64,000 bases of DNA from Stictocephala bisonia (GCA_035578905.1 JAQJVL010000047.1:3732236-3796235); one strand, 5' to 3'; positions 34,301 to 46,987 are shown, counted from the stretch's first letter. The notes: generated by a model not told the origin, from the sequence alone. Numbers and translations are program-made.

Positions 34301-35254
34301 TAGGGACCATTCCAATAACCTTAAGACCTTAAGGTATCCAATAACCAATAACCTTAAGGTGGAGGTCTTCTTCCAGCCGTTAGAAATCATCAATGTTTTC
34401 AGGGAATCTCAACCTCCCCCAACTTGGAGTCATCTTTGGGTCTTCATCTTTCGGGGAATCTATCCTTCCCTAGATACCTGTGATGGGTGGGCTGATGGGT
34501 CAACACGTACTTGTGGGGGGGTGTGGATCAGTTACATATCCCTAGAAAGGGGAAAGGGAAATTTTTATTTAGGGAAATGTCCATTGTTTTTTAAACTATA
34601 TTATCAAAAAAGTATCCTCAGTTGCCCCCTTATTTTTGGTATTGACCCCCCCGCCCAAACCATAAAAGTACGGGGGAAATTGACCCACCCACCCACCCTT
34701 ACAGTACAAGGCTTTGCCTCAATTAGGATTTCTGAAAAACTGTCCAAATCGCTCTTGGACTGCCAACTCCCGCCAACGAATTACTAACTCTACCTTGCTT
34801 CAGTATTTGTTCTTAACTGGACATTTTAATATTTCTAACTTCGATATCAATAGTGCACCAGGCAAGTCCCCTCCCCTTCTCCCGAGGAAGTGTCTTTCAT
34901 ATCATAGCGCACACACACGCACACACACGCGCGCACTCACTCACACACACATACACACACACACACACACCACGCATTCCTTTAACCAGAATAATCATAC
35001 TAGGAACTAGATGAAGATCAACTTGGACCTTATTTACAGTGTGACTAAACTAAACAGTTGGAATACGCTTTATACCCACTGGTACAGCCTGGCCCTCATT
35101 ACCCACCCTTATTTTTTTATGTCTGCACTGTCTGGACTTTTTTTGCTTTTTTTATGTCTGGACTTAAATGACAAGAAGTTTGCTCTTCTCGTTATTTTAC
35201 CTGTCCTAACTTACGGAAATGATATGTAAGCTGCACGGAGATCCTTAAACTCCA
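31304..35254 (+). other. nervy intron, first part; homopolymer-rich, nothing coding
   Basis: AT-rich sequence with many long A, T, C and G homopolymers (e.g. 31920-31970, 33060-33180, 33220-33330). Open frames at 33941-34228 and 34218-34787 have no recognised domain; the latter includes local duplications (CCTTAAGACCTTAAGG at about 34320). A CA-rich microsatellite is at 34905-34975. Indel-prone text suggests weak assembly polishing. Confidence 0.45.
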
Positions 35255-35805
35255 CTGACCTTGGTAATTCCCAAGAGAAGGGGGATGTATGCCAAAAAGT
35301 CTGTAGAGTGGTGACTTTACTTGAAGATATTTGTGTACAACACAGCCCTCTCAGGAGCATGAGAACTTCTCCACTTCGGAAATGGTTCTCCAGAGATCTC
35401 ATTTATGCTGTGTTAAGGAAGAAAATTGCACACAAGAGATACAAGAACACTCTTCTCTTTACGGACTAAATTTTTCCGATCTGCGAAGCCGTTGCGGAGT
35501 TCTGATTCGAGCATGTTATCAGAGGTACATAAATCACGTTGAGAGTTTTATTCCTCATATTCCACGAAGTTCTCAGGATAACCATCAGCTATCACCTACA
35601 ATGGACTTACTTCAGTGAACCCGCATGGTATGACGAGATTATCTTCTGACTTTTTCTCCTCCGTGTTCTCCATGTCCATTGCCTCTTCATCACCCAATGT
35701 CTCTGTTGGTATATCGATTTTACCTTCTTGAAGTTTTACATGCAATGATCTATTGGAGGCGTTGAGTAAACTATATACCACTAAGGGAGCTGGTCTTGAT
35801 AATTA
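35255..35805 (+). pseudogene. LINE endonuclease-RT linker and RT start, degenerate
   Basis: Plus-strand frames give PLRKWFSRDLIYAVLRKKIA, HKRYKNTLLF, then ACYQRYINHVESFIP, then LSSDFFSSVFSMSIASSSPN, VSVGISILPS and LLEALSKLYTTKGAGLDN. This order (WFS-x-L...Y...FFSSVF...L-K-L-TTKGAGPD) is the region between endonuclease and RT of Jockey-like LINEs. Three frame changes and stops are present. It lies in the nervy intron. Confidence 0.8.
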
Positions 35806-37509
35806 GTCACCCTATTTTCTCTACCACTGTAAGTAAGTATGTCCTGGCTGAGCCTCTCTCTCCTCTTCAACGAATATGAACTATGACTGACTCTAGAATA
35901 TTCTACATTTTCTGGTGATGACCCTAATCACATTGACATTTCCAGAATAGTTTCCGTAATTTATGTCAACAAAGTCTAGTCTGGGGTCCAGGTAATGAAG
36001 AACCAATCACTGGTTTTCCCCCCAAGAGTCTGAGCAATGGTAGCTTAAATATTTCAATATTTTAAGAAGCTTAAACACGACTTGTAAGCAAACGAAATAT
36101 TTTCTGGATTAAATAATAAAATATATTTACTGATACATTCTTGTGTAGATTTTCGAATAAAAAATGTAACATTTTCCTTTGAAATATGTTTTTGAAAGCC
36201 AACTCTACTTACTTCTAGTAAGGAGTTCCTTAAGCGTTTTTGCAGAATCAATAAAACCTTTCTAAAGAAACTGCCTCGTGTGAGAGCTAGTGATCAAACA
36301 GTCACCCCTAAATCAACTTTACTCTTTAGCTTGCTTCAGTTGTCTGTTTTTTTAGTGTGTTTTTCTTTTGTCAGCGTATTTATCCAGTTAATGGTGAGTG
36401 GGTGGGTCATATGTCCCTTTCAATGGATTTTTTTCAATTTGGCTTGAAAACACCTAAAACGTTTATAGGGCTCTTTAGCCTTTCTTGTTATAGAAAATAG
36501 TCAACTAAAGAATGCAAGTTCTATGGCGTTTATAGTTGTAAAAATATCTATGATGTTAGGTCTATGAATAGGTGGGTAACTTACTTTGGGAGTCTAATGA
36601 ATGGGGACTGCGGAGGACAAGGTCCAAAGTTCAAATTCCCAACTGAGCTGACGGTCGGTACGACTCGAATAAAGTTCACACCACGGCCTTTATTCGAGTG
36701 AACTGGAGAGTGACTTCAAAAAAAGTTAAAAAAACATACAATATTTACTGTTTACAATTAGGTCTACGTTGTAAGACCAGCCATCTATTTATCTTTCATC
36801 ACGTAAAGAGTTTTAAATTAAGTATTATGGTCATCGGAAATTCATAAGAAACATAACTTTAATGTTCAGCACAAACATGTAAATGTGAACAAAACAATAA
36901 ATGTGTTCAATAAACAATTTATCCGATTGTTTCAAGTTGCAATAAGCGAATTCAATGACGTAAACGTGTGCGTTTCTTAGTGAACATTTTCAACGACTAT
37001 TAATTATGTGTAATTGCATACAAAAGTACATATCTGTCCAATATTTTAATAAGGAATGCTTCATTTGATTCTATACTATGTATTAGTTAGCATTGTACTT
37101 ATAATATTTTCCAGTGAACTGGAGACGTCCGGGGTTGTAAAACAGGTTTACTTTAAATATTAATCTGGAGTTTTTGAAAGATTTTGTCATTCACTTATAT
37201 TAAGTTCATTAAATTCCTAATGATTTAAAACATTAGAAATTACTGTATTTGACCTATAAAATGTAATTTAAAGCTATAAAATAAAAAAAATAATAGAAAC
37301 CAGTCCAAACAAACAATACCTTTTAATATATTTAAATATCCTATGAAGTAGTAAATAACAGGATAGAAGGTGAAAGGTACCGAAATGAAAAATTAAGGAA
37401 TAACACAGATAAGAAAAATTTCACAGAGCAGTAAAACATTTTCTGTGGATATAGTAGCAAGGAAAGGGAAAATCTTTAATTTTGTATACCTTCAGAATTC
37501 ATATGTATC
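35806..37509 (+). other. nervy intron, nothing recognised
   Basis: AT-rich, no coding or repeat signal found apart from short runs of T. Confidence 0.4.
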
Positions 37510-37690
37510 ACAGAGAAAAAGAAACAGAGGTCGCTCTGTTGTGGCAGCAGCAAACGCCTCAACAGCAGGTACCACTAATGTAAATCTTCATATGTTTGTA
37601 GTAATAATTACTACGGATTTGAGGGGGAACAAGGACCTGCCATCTGCACAGAGAACTAACTACTCGACCCCCACTCAGCGCACTACCTCT
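37510..37690 (+). repeat. Dispersed repeat, copy 2
   Basis: Shares the ordered blocks CACAGAGAAAAAGAAAC, GAGGTCGCTC, TTTGTAGTAATA and CTGCCATCTGCACAGAGAA with 24571-24790. The covering open frame (37445-37726) is not conserved in the other copy and is not called as a gene. Confidence 0.6.
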
Positions 37691-38446
37691 GCTTCTTTCT
37701 TCTCTGTGCCTCTATCTATTTTATAACCTTTCCAATGCTTAACAGGTTAGTACAGTTTACTCATAGTAAAAACGTCTCATTGATGTTTAACAACATTATA
37801 TATTCACTAGGTTAGGTAGCAGTTTTTAATTGATTGATAAACACACATATCCTTTATTCATTAACTAGTTTGAAACATTATTCGTGACTGAATCCCTCTC
37901 CTATTGAAGAAAAACATTTCATTTAATATAATCCGTACAGTCCAAGCCAATCCATGGTATAACATTCTCAAAAAGATTGCCCACCTATCTTAGTCCATTA
38001 AAATACTGCTTGAAGGGCAAGAAAACGTACGTATACAAAAATTAACGGATATTCCTTATAAATAAATACCCCTGCTTCTTTTTCTCTGTGCCTCTATTAT
38101 TTTATAAAACCTTTTCCCAAAGCTTTAAAAGGTTAGTAAGTTACCATAGTAAAAAAGTCTCATTTGTTTTAAAAACATTAATTTCACTAGGTTTTTGGGA
38201 CAGTTTTTTAAATTTATTGATAAAAACACATATCCTTTTTCTTAACTAGTTTGAAAAAATTTTTCGGACTGAATCCTCTCCTATTGAAGAAAAACATTTC
38301 ATTTAATATAATCCGTACAGTCCAAGCCAATCCAGTGGTATAACATTCTCAAAAAGATTGCCCACCTATCTTAGTCCATTAAAATACTGCTTGAAGGACA
38401 TAAGTATCGTACGCCTATACAAAATTAACGGATATATCCTTATAAA
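37690..38446. repeat. Tandem duplication of about 380 bp
   Basis: 37690-38068 is repeated at 38072-38446, offset about 380 bp (e.g. TCCGTACAGTCCAAGCCAAT at about 37932 and 38312). The middle of the second copy differs mainly by homopolymer gains and losses, while its later part is nearly identical. This pattern suits a mis-assembled or unpolished duplicate as well as a true duplication. Confidence 0.75.
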
Positions 38447-41400
38447 TAATACGTGAAGCCGTTTTATGCTAACACAACTCCCTTATTTCTTTATTAACTT
38501 TAACGAATGAAATGCCAAACAATTTTCCCCTATTCGCAGTTGTGCAAGAAGGTCTCAATTTTCAACATTTTTACCTTGAAGAGCAAAGGAAGACCTCAAA
38601 GTACGTTTTTTGACCATTAGAATTAATAAATTGAAGAGAGATTAAATTAGTAAAAAAGTAACAAATGTTCAATTGTAAATAATGATGTTTACGAAATATT
38701 AACAGTTGTTAGAATGTGAATAATTACGTTTATAATATTGACAATGTTATTGATATTACTTAATCTTAAGTACCCTGGATGTTAAACTGTAAATAGTTTA
38801 CAACTAAAGTGCAACGAGTGACCTTACTATAAATACGTTACATATTATGATTTTACTTGAAACAGTTTAACCACTTATATATGTTTTCACATGCCTGAGG
38901 TTTGAACCTAAAGGGTCTGCCCCAGCAAATGACGGGGTTGACACACGAACGAAGCGTTCAGGGGTGTCCTCTAATAATAACCTATGATGATTCACTTGAC
39001 ATTTTCCAAACTAAACTTCCAAGAATCATACACTGATATTTCCTGTATTTAGATTACACTTATAGGAAAGGTGTCGATATCGGTAGCAATGTTAAGGGTG
39101 TCGGAGAGGGAGGAGGGTACTCCGTCAAAATATCAACAATGATATTGACGTAGTAATTATGACACGGCCTTACCGCTCATTCATTGTTGAAGATAAACTA
39201 TACGTCGTAGCAACTGTCACAACGTAATTGCGAGTGCTGACTTCACTGTGGCAGCTTCAGCAGTGTCTGTCTGTCTATCAGTCAGCAGTAGAGTCACATG
39301 TCAACGACGTCGCCTGCAGGTGAAGTCCCAATAATGACCAGTTTTCCCGCGGTTGGGACCTGCGAGTGACAACTTAATTCTACTTAAAACACGGTGCTGA
39401 TGACGATTTCCTCGCCGCCGCTGATTGCTGAGTTAATTACTTTGGTCGATGACAGCCGCTCAGGTGTTATATTGTGTTTGACAAAATGGATGAGTGTGTT
39501 TTATATGACTAAACTAGATGACAAGCAAGAGTTACATAAATAGATATTTAATTCGTGTTTAACTTGTAATAATTGATGACACTTATTATGAGCCTTATTT
39601 AACATTTGGAGAGTTACTTAGTATAACGAAACCAGCCAACATTTGTTTAATGAAAATATAATTATAGTCTATAAAAACTTAACCTAATACAATGAATGCA
39701 TTTTAAAGAGTTAGAAACATCAAATTGCCTTAGTAATTAATTGGTTTCTGAATCTGTATAGAAAATAGGCACACATCGCACGCTGGATACAAGACGGAGA
39801 CTGCGCGTCTTATCATAACGACTTACGACAACCGTTTAACTACCGGTATATCAACCGATTAACTAACATAAAACCAACAAACAGACATAAGTCAGTTGTT
39901 ATCTCGATAACTAGAAAAGACTTCAGAGATCACGATGAGGCTGCGCAGTACACTGCACGGTAAATAGAGTTACCGAGGTAGACTGTGACATCACACAGGC
40001 GAAATTAGCTGATTTGTTTATTCTATTAACACTGGTAACTAATACTACCAATCCCATGGAAGAATTCAGCATAATAGTTAGCAAATTATTTACCACTTAT
40101 GAGTTGGAACTATAACTACAGGAATTACAACTGTATTTGTTGTTTGTTTTTTCCATTTCACCCATGTAACGTCATAGGAGATGCGCGTGATACATACTAT
40201 CTCTTTTCTAGGTACCGTGAGTTATCTATAACTGACTAACTAATCCAACCCATATAACTTGCTTGTCTTACCTTACTGTGTAAAACCAAAGTTGACCCTG
40301 GGTACGTTCTATTAAACAATTATCATACTTCTTCGCCAATATCGCAGAGAAAATACAATCATATCAAGTTATAGCATGACCATGCATGTGAAAAGTCAAT
40401 GGTTATAACTTGTTTATTTTCTTACACTACACAGTAGAGTTTAATGTTAGTTGCATAATTTGCTTTCTAGAAGAACTGTTTGAAAAATAAAGTACACATA
40501 AAACTACTTGCAATGGTTATCCTATACGGATAACAATTACAATCACATCAGCAGTCATGAATTTGAATATACTGTAGCTATTCACTTTTGTTGTTTTCTT
40601 CTTTTTTTTTTTTATTTCCGTTAATATCAATATAAAAGACTAAAATCATAAACTGCTATAAAAAAATAGAAGAGTTAAGATACCTGAATTATTTTGAAAT
40701 ACTAGGCCTATTTAGTCCATTGGAAAGATTTAAAATGATATTTATACTTCTACAACAAAATAAGTTAAAACATAAATTAGATTAACAAAAGAACACCTGT
40801 TTAAAAACTGTTCATCTTTCACCATCCCACCCATACAGTCCGATATGGGAAGGTTAATGTTCTTAGCTTGACGTAGGCCTATAAAATAAGTGTTTATACT
40901 TGATAAATTTACAACAATAAATTAGAGTACCCACAAGAAATAACTATAGTTAAAAAGAGCATGTAAAAAATAAATAAATTACCTTATTGTTGCCACCATT
41001 ACGATAGTACGAGTAGTATGTTTTTTCTTTAAATGCTTTTAAAGATATTCAATTTACATTTTCGAAATTCAAAATTATGCTACGGTTTGGAGTGTAAAAA
41101 ACCATTAATAAAAATAACACTTTGTAACAGTATAAATGTAGTATATAGCCAAATTATTAAAATAATTTAGCTTTTATTCAAAAATTTAATTTTTAACGTA
41201 TTATTGTCTATTTCCTGTACATGACTTCTACCTTTTATTGAATAGTTCTATTAACACAGCAGCTTTAACCAAAAAATTGAAGCCATAACAAAATCTACTT
41301 CTCAGATATGTGGCTTATTTATGTAGTGTCTATTATAAATTGAAATGTATACCGATATGGAAATTCAAAGGAACTGTAGTAGGACAGACAATTTTGGAAA

Positions 41401-41895
41401 TACTTCGTTAAATTCTTTGAAGAGATATGTCATATATATTTTTACGTTAGTTTCTATAATCGTTGGAATCTTATTTTCTCATAGATTTATAATTAATTTT
41501 AAGGATTTGAATATAATTATTGTTCAACTTAAAACTTGGAGCGAGAACCGAGTGTGCAGAGTCGAGCGGGGGCTAACCAGCCTACTAGTAGGGTATGTTT
41601 ACATTACGTAATATAACGTGTTATATGGCAACAATTATAAAATGTGTTAGAAGTTGAAAACTAACACCTGAAAAGTATTATGTAACTTTGCTACGAATAG
41701 AAGATTTTGGTTTAACTAAGACAAATTTTTTTATCCATTAGGAGTCGGAAAACATCAAAAGAAACTTGTTACATACATATAACTTTGTTAGATGTATAGA
41801 TAATGCCATATAACTTTTTTGTCAGCATTTGCCTACAGTTTTAGTTTTTTTCCCTGTGTGTGTGTGCACGGTGTGCAGACTACTCATTTTTGTGT
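38447..41895 (+). other. nervy intron with a GC-richer patch at 39170-39480
   Basis: Mostly AT-rich and anonymous. At 39170-39480 GC rises and there are clustered motifs (CAGGTG E-box near 39461, TAATTA near 39435, CGCCGCCGCTGATTG). No open frame of note. It could be an intronic enhancer or an alternative first exon; this is inference from composition only. Confidence 0.35.
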
Positions 41896-41901
41896 CTTAA
41901 A

Positions 41902-42125
41902 GCAGCGCAGCGTCTACACTAAATGTTGCCAACAAATATTGGCAACAAATGTTCGCGAATACCTAGAATGGTCAACATTTGCTGACAACATATTGGCTCT
42001 TTATAAGCTACATGCTCCCTTTGGAACTGTGCCACTAATCATTTGCTTTATGTTTCAAATTCAGGATTGGTGGTTTCTGTGTTCTGTGGCGGCAACAATG
42101 TTGTCAACTACGGTGTAAACGCGGC
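41902..42125. mobile_element. Short MITE with imperfect inverted ends, TTAAA-flanked
   Basis: Left end GCAGCGCAGCGTCTACACTA and the complement of the right end GCCGCGTTTACACCGTAGTT face each other, and both are followed by TTG[CA]CAAC-type sequence. TTAAA lies on both sides (41897-41901 and 42126-42130). Length is 224 bp, with no coding capacity. Superfamily uncertain. Confidence 0.5.
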
Positions 42126-42317
42126 TTAAATAGCTGTCAATTCTCTTCCAGCGTTTTTTTCCTTTCCTTAAACGATTGAACTGTCTCCAATTAAGAATTT
42201 AATTTTCAGAAATGTCAATGAATGGATTCTTGAGTGACGGCGTGTGGGTCCGAGATGATGTTTCTTATTACATATGCTCCGTAAACAACTAGCTTTAAAG
42301 TTGCATGTTTGTTCCAG

Positions 42318-42472
42318 GTCCTGCCCTTTCTGTCAGCCTGTCAGATTCACAAGCACCCCTGGGTCGTCCCCTTGGCAAGGTGAAGAGGTTCCTCAGCACG
42401 TTGGTGCAGTTCGGTCAGGACATCTCCCCAGAGACTGGCGAGAGGGTCAAAGCCCTCGTTCTCAACTTGGTG
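42318..42472 (+). CDS. nvy: nervy exon, first half of the TAFH/NHR1 domain
   Basis: Acceptor TTGTTCCAG at 42317, donor GTTAGT at 42473; 155 bp. Beginning with the GT that completes the Ser codon from 31303, it encodes a short linker, then [20 protein letters not shown] and [12 protein letters not shown]. This matches the start of the TAFH domain of MTG8/RUNX1T1 proteins (KLKRFLTTLQQFGNDISPE-type), which binds E-protein activation domains. The exon ends on a complete codon and joins in frame to 46023. Intron before it: 11.0 kb; after it: 3.55 kb. The donor is weaker than consensus. The open frame continues a little into the intron. Confidence 0.93.
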
Positions 42473-43254
42473 GTTAGTATTCATCTAGCCATAGAGAAGA
42501 AAATACAGAGGTCACATCTGTAAGTGCGTTGAATGTGTGTCGAATTGTAGAAACTTGAGGTGTCGTTTACTTAGTGGCAAATGAATGGGCCAGCACTGTT
42601 GTCAGTCCCTCCCCTTTACCCTCCCAATCCTGAAGAATAGTCGTGGTTATTATTAGTACACATTTATAACAAAAATACAACAGTGGGAACTGTCATTGAA
42701 ACAGTTGTTGCTGCCATTAAACATCTGTTTATTTTGTCTATTATCAAGCACTAAACTCTTGGAAGTTTTCAAAATTATATTGCTGCTGTTAAATTCAAAA
42801 TGCACGATATTTAACTAGTACAAATCAAAGCAAGTTGAGGCTGATGTAGAATATTCATTTTATCCTTATGACAATCTAATGCTAAGAACGCCTGTACCAA
42901 GTCATTCACCATGTGTGAAGTTGGCATGGACACGTGACTCGAAAAAATTTAGTTTTCTCAAATTCAGTCATTTAACTGACCCTCTTGAAATGGAGACATA
43001 AGTTGATTATGTTATGATTGATTTAATAATGTTTATCAATGATTGCTTTTATTTAATATGTTTTTTAATTTGTTGTATTTATAAACTACATATGATTATT
43101 TTTTAGTTTGTAAAATGATTAGTTTTAGTTGACATGGCTTATGCATTGTAATATGTAAAATTGTAAAGCCCAATAAAAATTTCAATGAATGAGAGTGCTG
43201 AGCTTGATTCCTTTGATGTGTCCATTAAATTAAAAGGATCGTATACAATTTAAA
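42473..43254 (+). other. nervy intron, nothing recognised
   Basis: No repeat or coding sequence recognised before the 51-bp satellite starts. Confidence 0.4.
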
Positions 43255-45610
43255 ATTACATGACAAGTAATAAGTATTTCTGGAGGCGTAAAGCGTGTCC
43301 ATAACTTACATGACAAGTAATAAGTATTTCTGGAGGCGTAAAGCGTGTCCATAACTTACATGACAAGTAATAAGTATTTCTGGAGGCGTAAAGCGTGTCC
43401 CTAACTTACATGCAAGTAATAAGTATTTCTGGGGGCGTAAAAGCGGTCCATAACTTACATGAAAGTAAAAAAGTATTTTTTGGAGGCGTAAAGCGTGTCC
43501 ATAACTTACATGACAAGTAATAAGTATTTCTGGAGGCGTAAAGCGTGTCCCTAACTTACATGACAAGTAATAAGTATTTCTGGATGCGTAAAGCGTGTCC
43601 ATAACTTACATGACAAGTAATAAGTATTTCGGGGGTAAAGCGTGTCCTAACAAAATGACAAAGTAATAAGTATTTCTGGAGGCGTAAAGCGTGTCCATAA
43701 CTTACATGACAAGTAATAAGTATTTCTGGAGGCGTAAAGCGTGTCCATAACTTACATGACAAGTAATAAGTATTTCTGGAGGCGTAAAGCGTGTCCTAAC
43801 TTACAGACAAGTAATAATATTTCTGGAGGCGTAAAGCGTGTCCTAAATTACAACAAATAAAAGTATTTCTGGAGGCGTAAAGCGTGTCCCTAACTTACAT
43901 GACAAGTAATAAGTATTTCTGGATGCGTAAAGCGTGTCCATTAAATTCATGACAAGAATAAGATTTCGGGGGGCGTAAACGTGTCCATAACTTTCAGACA
44001 AGTAATAAGTTTTCGGGGGGCGTAAAGCGTTCTAACTTACATGACTGTAATAAGATTTTTTGGAGCGTAAAGCGTGTCCATAACTTACATGACAAGTAAT
44101 AAGTATTTCTGGAGGCGTAAAGCGTGTCCCTAAAATTACATGACAAAATAATAAATATTTCTGGAGGCGTAAAGCGTGTCCCCAAATTACATGACATAAT
44201 AAGATTTTGGATGCGTAAAACTGTCCATAACTTTCATGACATGTAATAAGTATTTCTGGATGCGTAAAGGTGTCCTAACTTCAGACAAGTAATAATATTT
44301 CGGAGCGTAAACGTGGGCCCAAACTTACATACAAGTAATAAATATTTTGGGGGCGAAAGCGGTCCATAACTTACATGACAAGTAATAAGTATTCGGAGGC
44401 GTAAAGCGTGTCCATAACTTAATACAGTAAAAAAGTATTTCTGGGGCGAAAAAAGGGGTCCTTTAAATTTCTGACAAGTAATAAATATTTTTTGGAGGCG
44501 TAAAAACGTGTCCATAACTTACATGACAATAATAATATTTTTTGGGGGCGTAAAAGGGGTTTCCCTAACTTACTGACAAGTAATAAGTATTTTGGGGGCG
44601 TAAAGCCGTGTCCCTAACTTACATGACAATAAAAAAGTATTTCTGGAGGGGTAAAAGGGGTCCTAACTTTCATGCAAGTAATTTAAATATTTCTGGAGGG
44701 TAAAGCGTGTCCATAACTTCATGACAAGTAAAAAGTATTTCTGGGGGCGTAAAGCGGTCCATAAATTCATGACAAGTAATAAAGTATTTCTGGGGGGTTA
44801 AAGCGTGTCCATAACTTCATGACAAGTAATAAATATTTCTGGGGCGTAAAGCGTGTCCAAACTTACATGACAATAATAAGTATTTCTGGAGGCGTAAAGC
44901 GTTCCAAACTTACTGACAAGTAATAAGTTTTCGGAGGGCGTAAAGCGTGTCCATAACTTACATGACAAGTAATAAGTATTTCTGGAGGCGTAAAGCGTGT
45001 CCATAACTTACATGACAAGTAATAAGTATTTTTTGGAGGGTAAAGCGTGTCCTAACTTACGCAAGTAAAAAAGTATTTCTGGAGGCGTAAAGCGTGTCCA
45101 TAACTTACATGACAAGTAATAAGTATTTCTGGAGGCGTAAAGCGTGTCCCTAACTTACATGACAAGTAATAAGTATTTCTGGATGCGTAAAGCGTGTCCA
45201 TAACTTACATGACAAGTAATAAGTATTTCTGGAGGCGTAAAGCGTGTCCATAACTTACATGACAAGTAATAAGTATTTCTGGAGGCGTAAAGCGTGTCCA
45301 TAACTTACATGACAAGTAATAAGTATTTCTGGAGGCGTAAAGCGTGTCCATAACACATGCAAAAAAATAAGTTTTTGGAGGGGTAAAGCGTGTCCATAAC
45401 TTAAGACAAGTAATAAGTATTTCTGGAGGCGTAAAACGTGTCCCCTAACTTACAGACAAGTAAAATATTTCTGGGGGCGTAAAGCGGTCCATAAATTCAT
45501 GACAGTAATAAATTTCTGGGGGCGTAAAGGGTGTCCCTAACTTCAAGACAAGTAATAAGTATTTCTGGAGGCGTAAAGCGGTCCATAACTTTCTGACAAG
45601 TAATAATTTT
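43255..45610. repeat. Satellite array, 51-bp unit, about 46 copies
   Basis: Unit: ACTTACATGACAAGTAATAA followed by GTATTTCTGGAGGCGTAAAG and CGTGTCCATAA. The first and last portions are highly uniform (43255-43420, 45070-45350). The middle is full of small indels and homopolymer changes (for example GGGGGCG or AAAAAAGTA). It occupies most of the nervy intron between the two TAFH exons. Minus-strand open frames here are repeat artefacts. Confidence 0.92.
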
Positions 45611-45764
45611 TGGAGTAAATACTCTATAATAAGTTTTTTCCCAGAGTCATAATTATTATCGCCTTTTTTCTTTCCTTTTTGATAAATGGCTCCTGTGACA
45701 TTTGGCAATCCTTATTCTAACACAAACGAAACACAATATTCCCCTTAAAAAAACAACTTAACAA

Positions 45765-45825
45765 AAAAGCGCACACACAGACACGCGCGCACACGCACGC
45801 ACACCCGCACGCACAGAGCAAGAGG
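45765..45825. repeat. CA/CG-rich microsatellite
   Basis: Alternating purine-pyrimidine tract made of CACACG and CGCACG steps, potentially Z-DNA forming. Confidence 0.7.
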
Positions 45826-46022
45826 CGGACCCATCAACCTCCCATACACGTACGTGGTAATTGAACAGTAACGTTTTTATTTTTGAGTCATTTTGTTGTT
45901 ATCAACTAACATGATCAACTGGAGAGTTTTTGTTGGATGTTGTTCCTTTTCCTCTAAAGGTATTCCAATCATCTAACTGTAGTAGTTAATTGAGCTACAT
46001 GTAATTGTACTTTGTCACACAG

Positions 46023-46169
46023 GGTACTGGCATGACGGTGGAGGAGTTCCATCACTCCTTGCAGGAAGTAACCAATTTCCCCTTGCGTCCCTTTGTGCTG
46101 CCTTTCCTGCGCGCCTATCTCCCTGCCCTCCAACGGGAGCTGGGAGTCACTGCACGACTAGCCAAACTG
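46023..46169 (+). CDS. nvy: nervy exon, second half of the TAFH/NHR1 domain
   Basis: 147 bp between a CACACAG acceptor and a GTAACC donor at 46170, both on codon borders. It encodes [20 protein letters not shown] and [20 protein letters not shown], then ARLAKL, which is very close to the vertebrate MTG8 segment ([19 protein letters not shown] type) and has the same length of 49 residues. With the previous exon it completes NHR1. The following QYLAQHE-type sequence, the NHR2 oligomerisation helix, NHR3 and the MYND zinc finger are not found in the remaining 17.8 kb, so the next exon lies beyond this window or was missed. The donor is weak, but the reading frame closes 11 bases into the intron, which supports the exon end. 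Confidence 0.95.
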
Positions 46170-46284
46170 GTAACCATTATTGACTTATGTTCTAGGGCCT
46201 TTGATTCTTTAAGCTATACCAAAATACGTTGTGGTTCTTCCCTGCCCTAAAACGTGATGTGAAATATTGGACTAACACTTCCTA

Positions 46285-46987
46285 CTGTTGGAGCAGTACC
46301 CGAATTTGATGGTCGTTTACTAAGATGCCTATGAAAAATCCAATCACAACATTGTTTTCCTCGTATAATTTTACATATTATTTTTCAATATTATTACAAG
46401 TTTTTGTAATTTTTATCCTAGTTTGACCAAAAAAGGAAAATAATTTCAACAAGTTTTTCTGTGCATCAACTTTACACTTTTATTAGCCAACAACCTGTAA
46501 ATGTATCGCATCTATTCATTTATTTAAAGTGATTTTAAATATATTTAAAAACACTGCATTTACTTACGAACAAAAAGCTACATATTGTAACTGTATATTT
46601 TATGAGGATTACAACTTGGTCAATTAATTAATTTAAGAACTCCAGAATCCAATAAAGCCTTGTTTTAGGATATCGATAAAAACTTGTTTACTTGAAAAGT
46701 TGAAATTTATAAAAATATAGAAAACATACCTCTCAACGACTAATTAAAATATAAATGCGATACATTTACGCGATTTTGAGTAGTAAAAGTGTAAAGTTGA
46801 TGCACAGTGAAAACTAGTTATAATTCCGGTACTTTTGTTCCAACTGGGATAAAAATTATTAATAAAATGTAATCCATATGTCATAACGTAGAATTGAACG
46901 AGTAAAACAATGCTGAGGTTGGATTTTTCATATGTGTCTTAGTTAACAGCCTTCAAACTAGGGTTTACATTACTTCTGCACCGACAG
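46285..46987. mobile_element. MITE with long inverted repeats and TA target (Tc1/mariner-like), copy 1
   Basis: Begins CTGTTGGAGCAGTA and ends with the complement of CTGTCGGTGCAGAAG, with TA on each side. The inverted halves can be followed for over 200 bp: TATGAAAAATCCAA and CATTGTTTT on both arms, then TTTTTATCC-AGTT and TGTGCATCAACTTTACACTT nearer the middle. 703 bp, no coding capacity. A second copy begins about 900 bp downstream. Confidence 0.75.

Noticed and set aside
34218..34787. 189-residue plus-strand frame
   Set aside because: Low-complexity, with internal short duplications and no motif; lies in a homopolymer-rich, possibly poorly polished intron segment.
43306..45708. Minus-strand frames such as ITCHVSYGHALRL repeats
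   Set aside because: 51-bp satellite (17 codons) read through in one frame; no evidence of expression.
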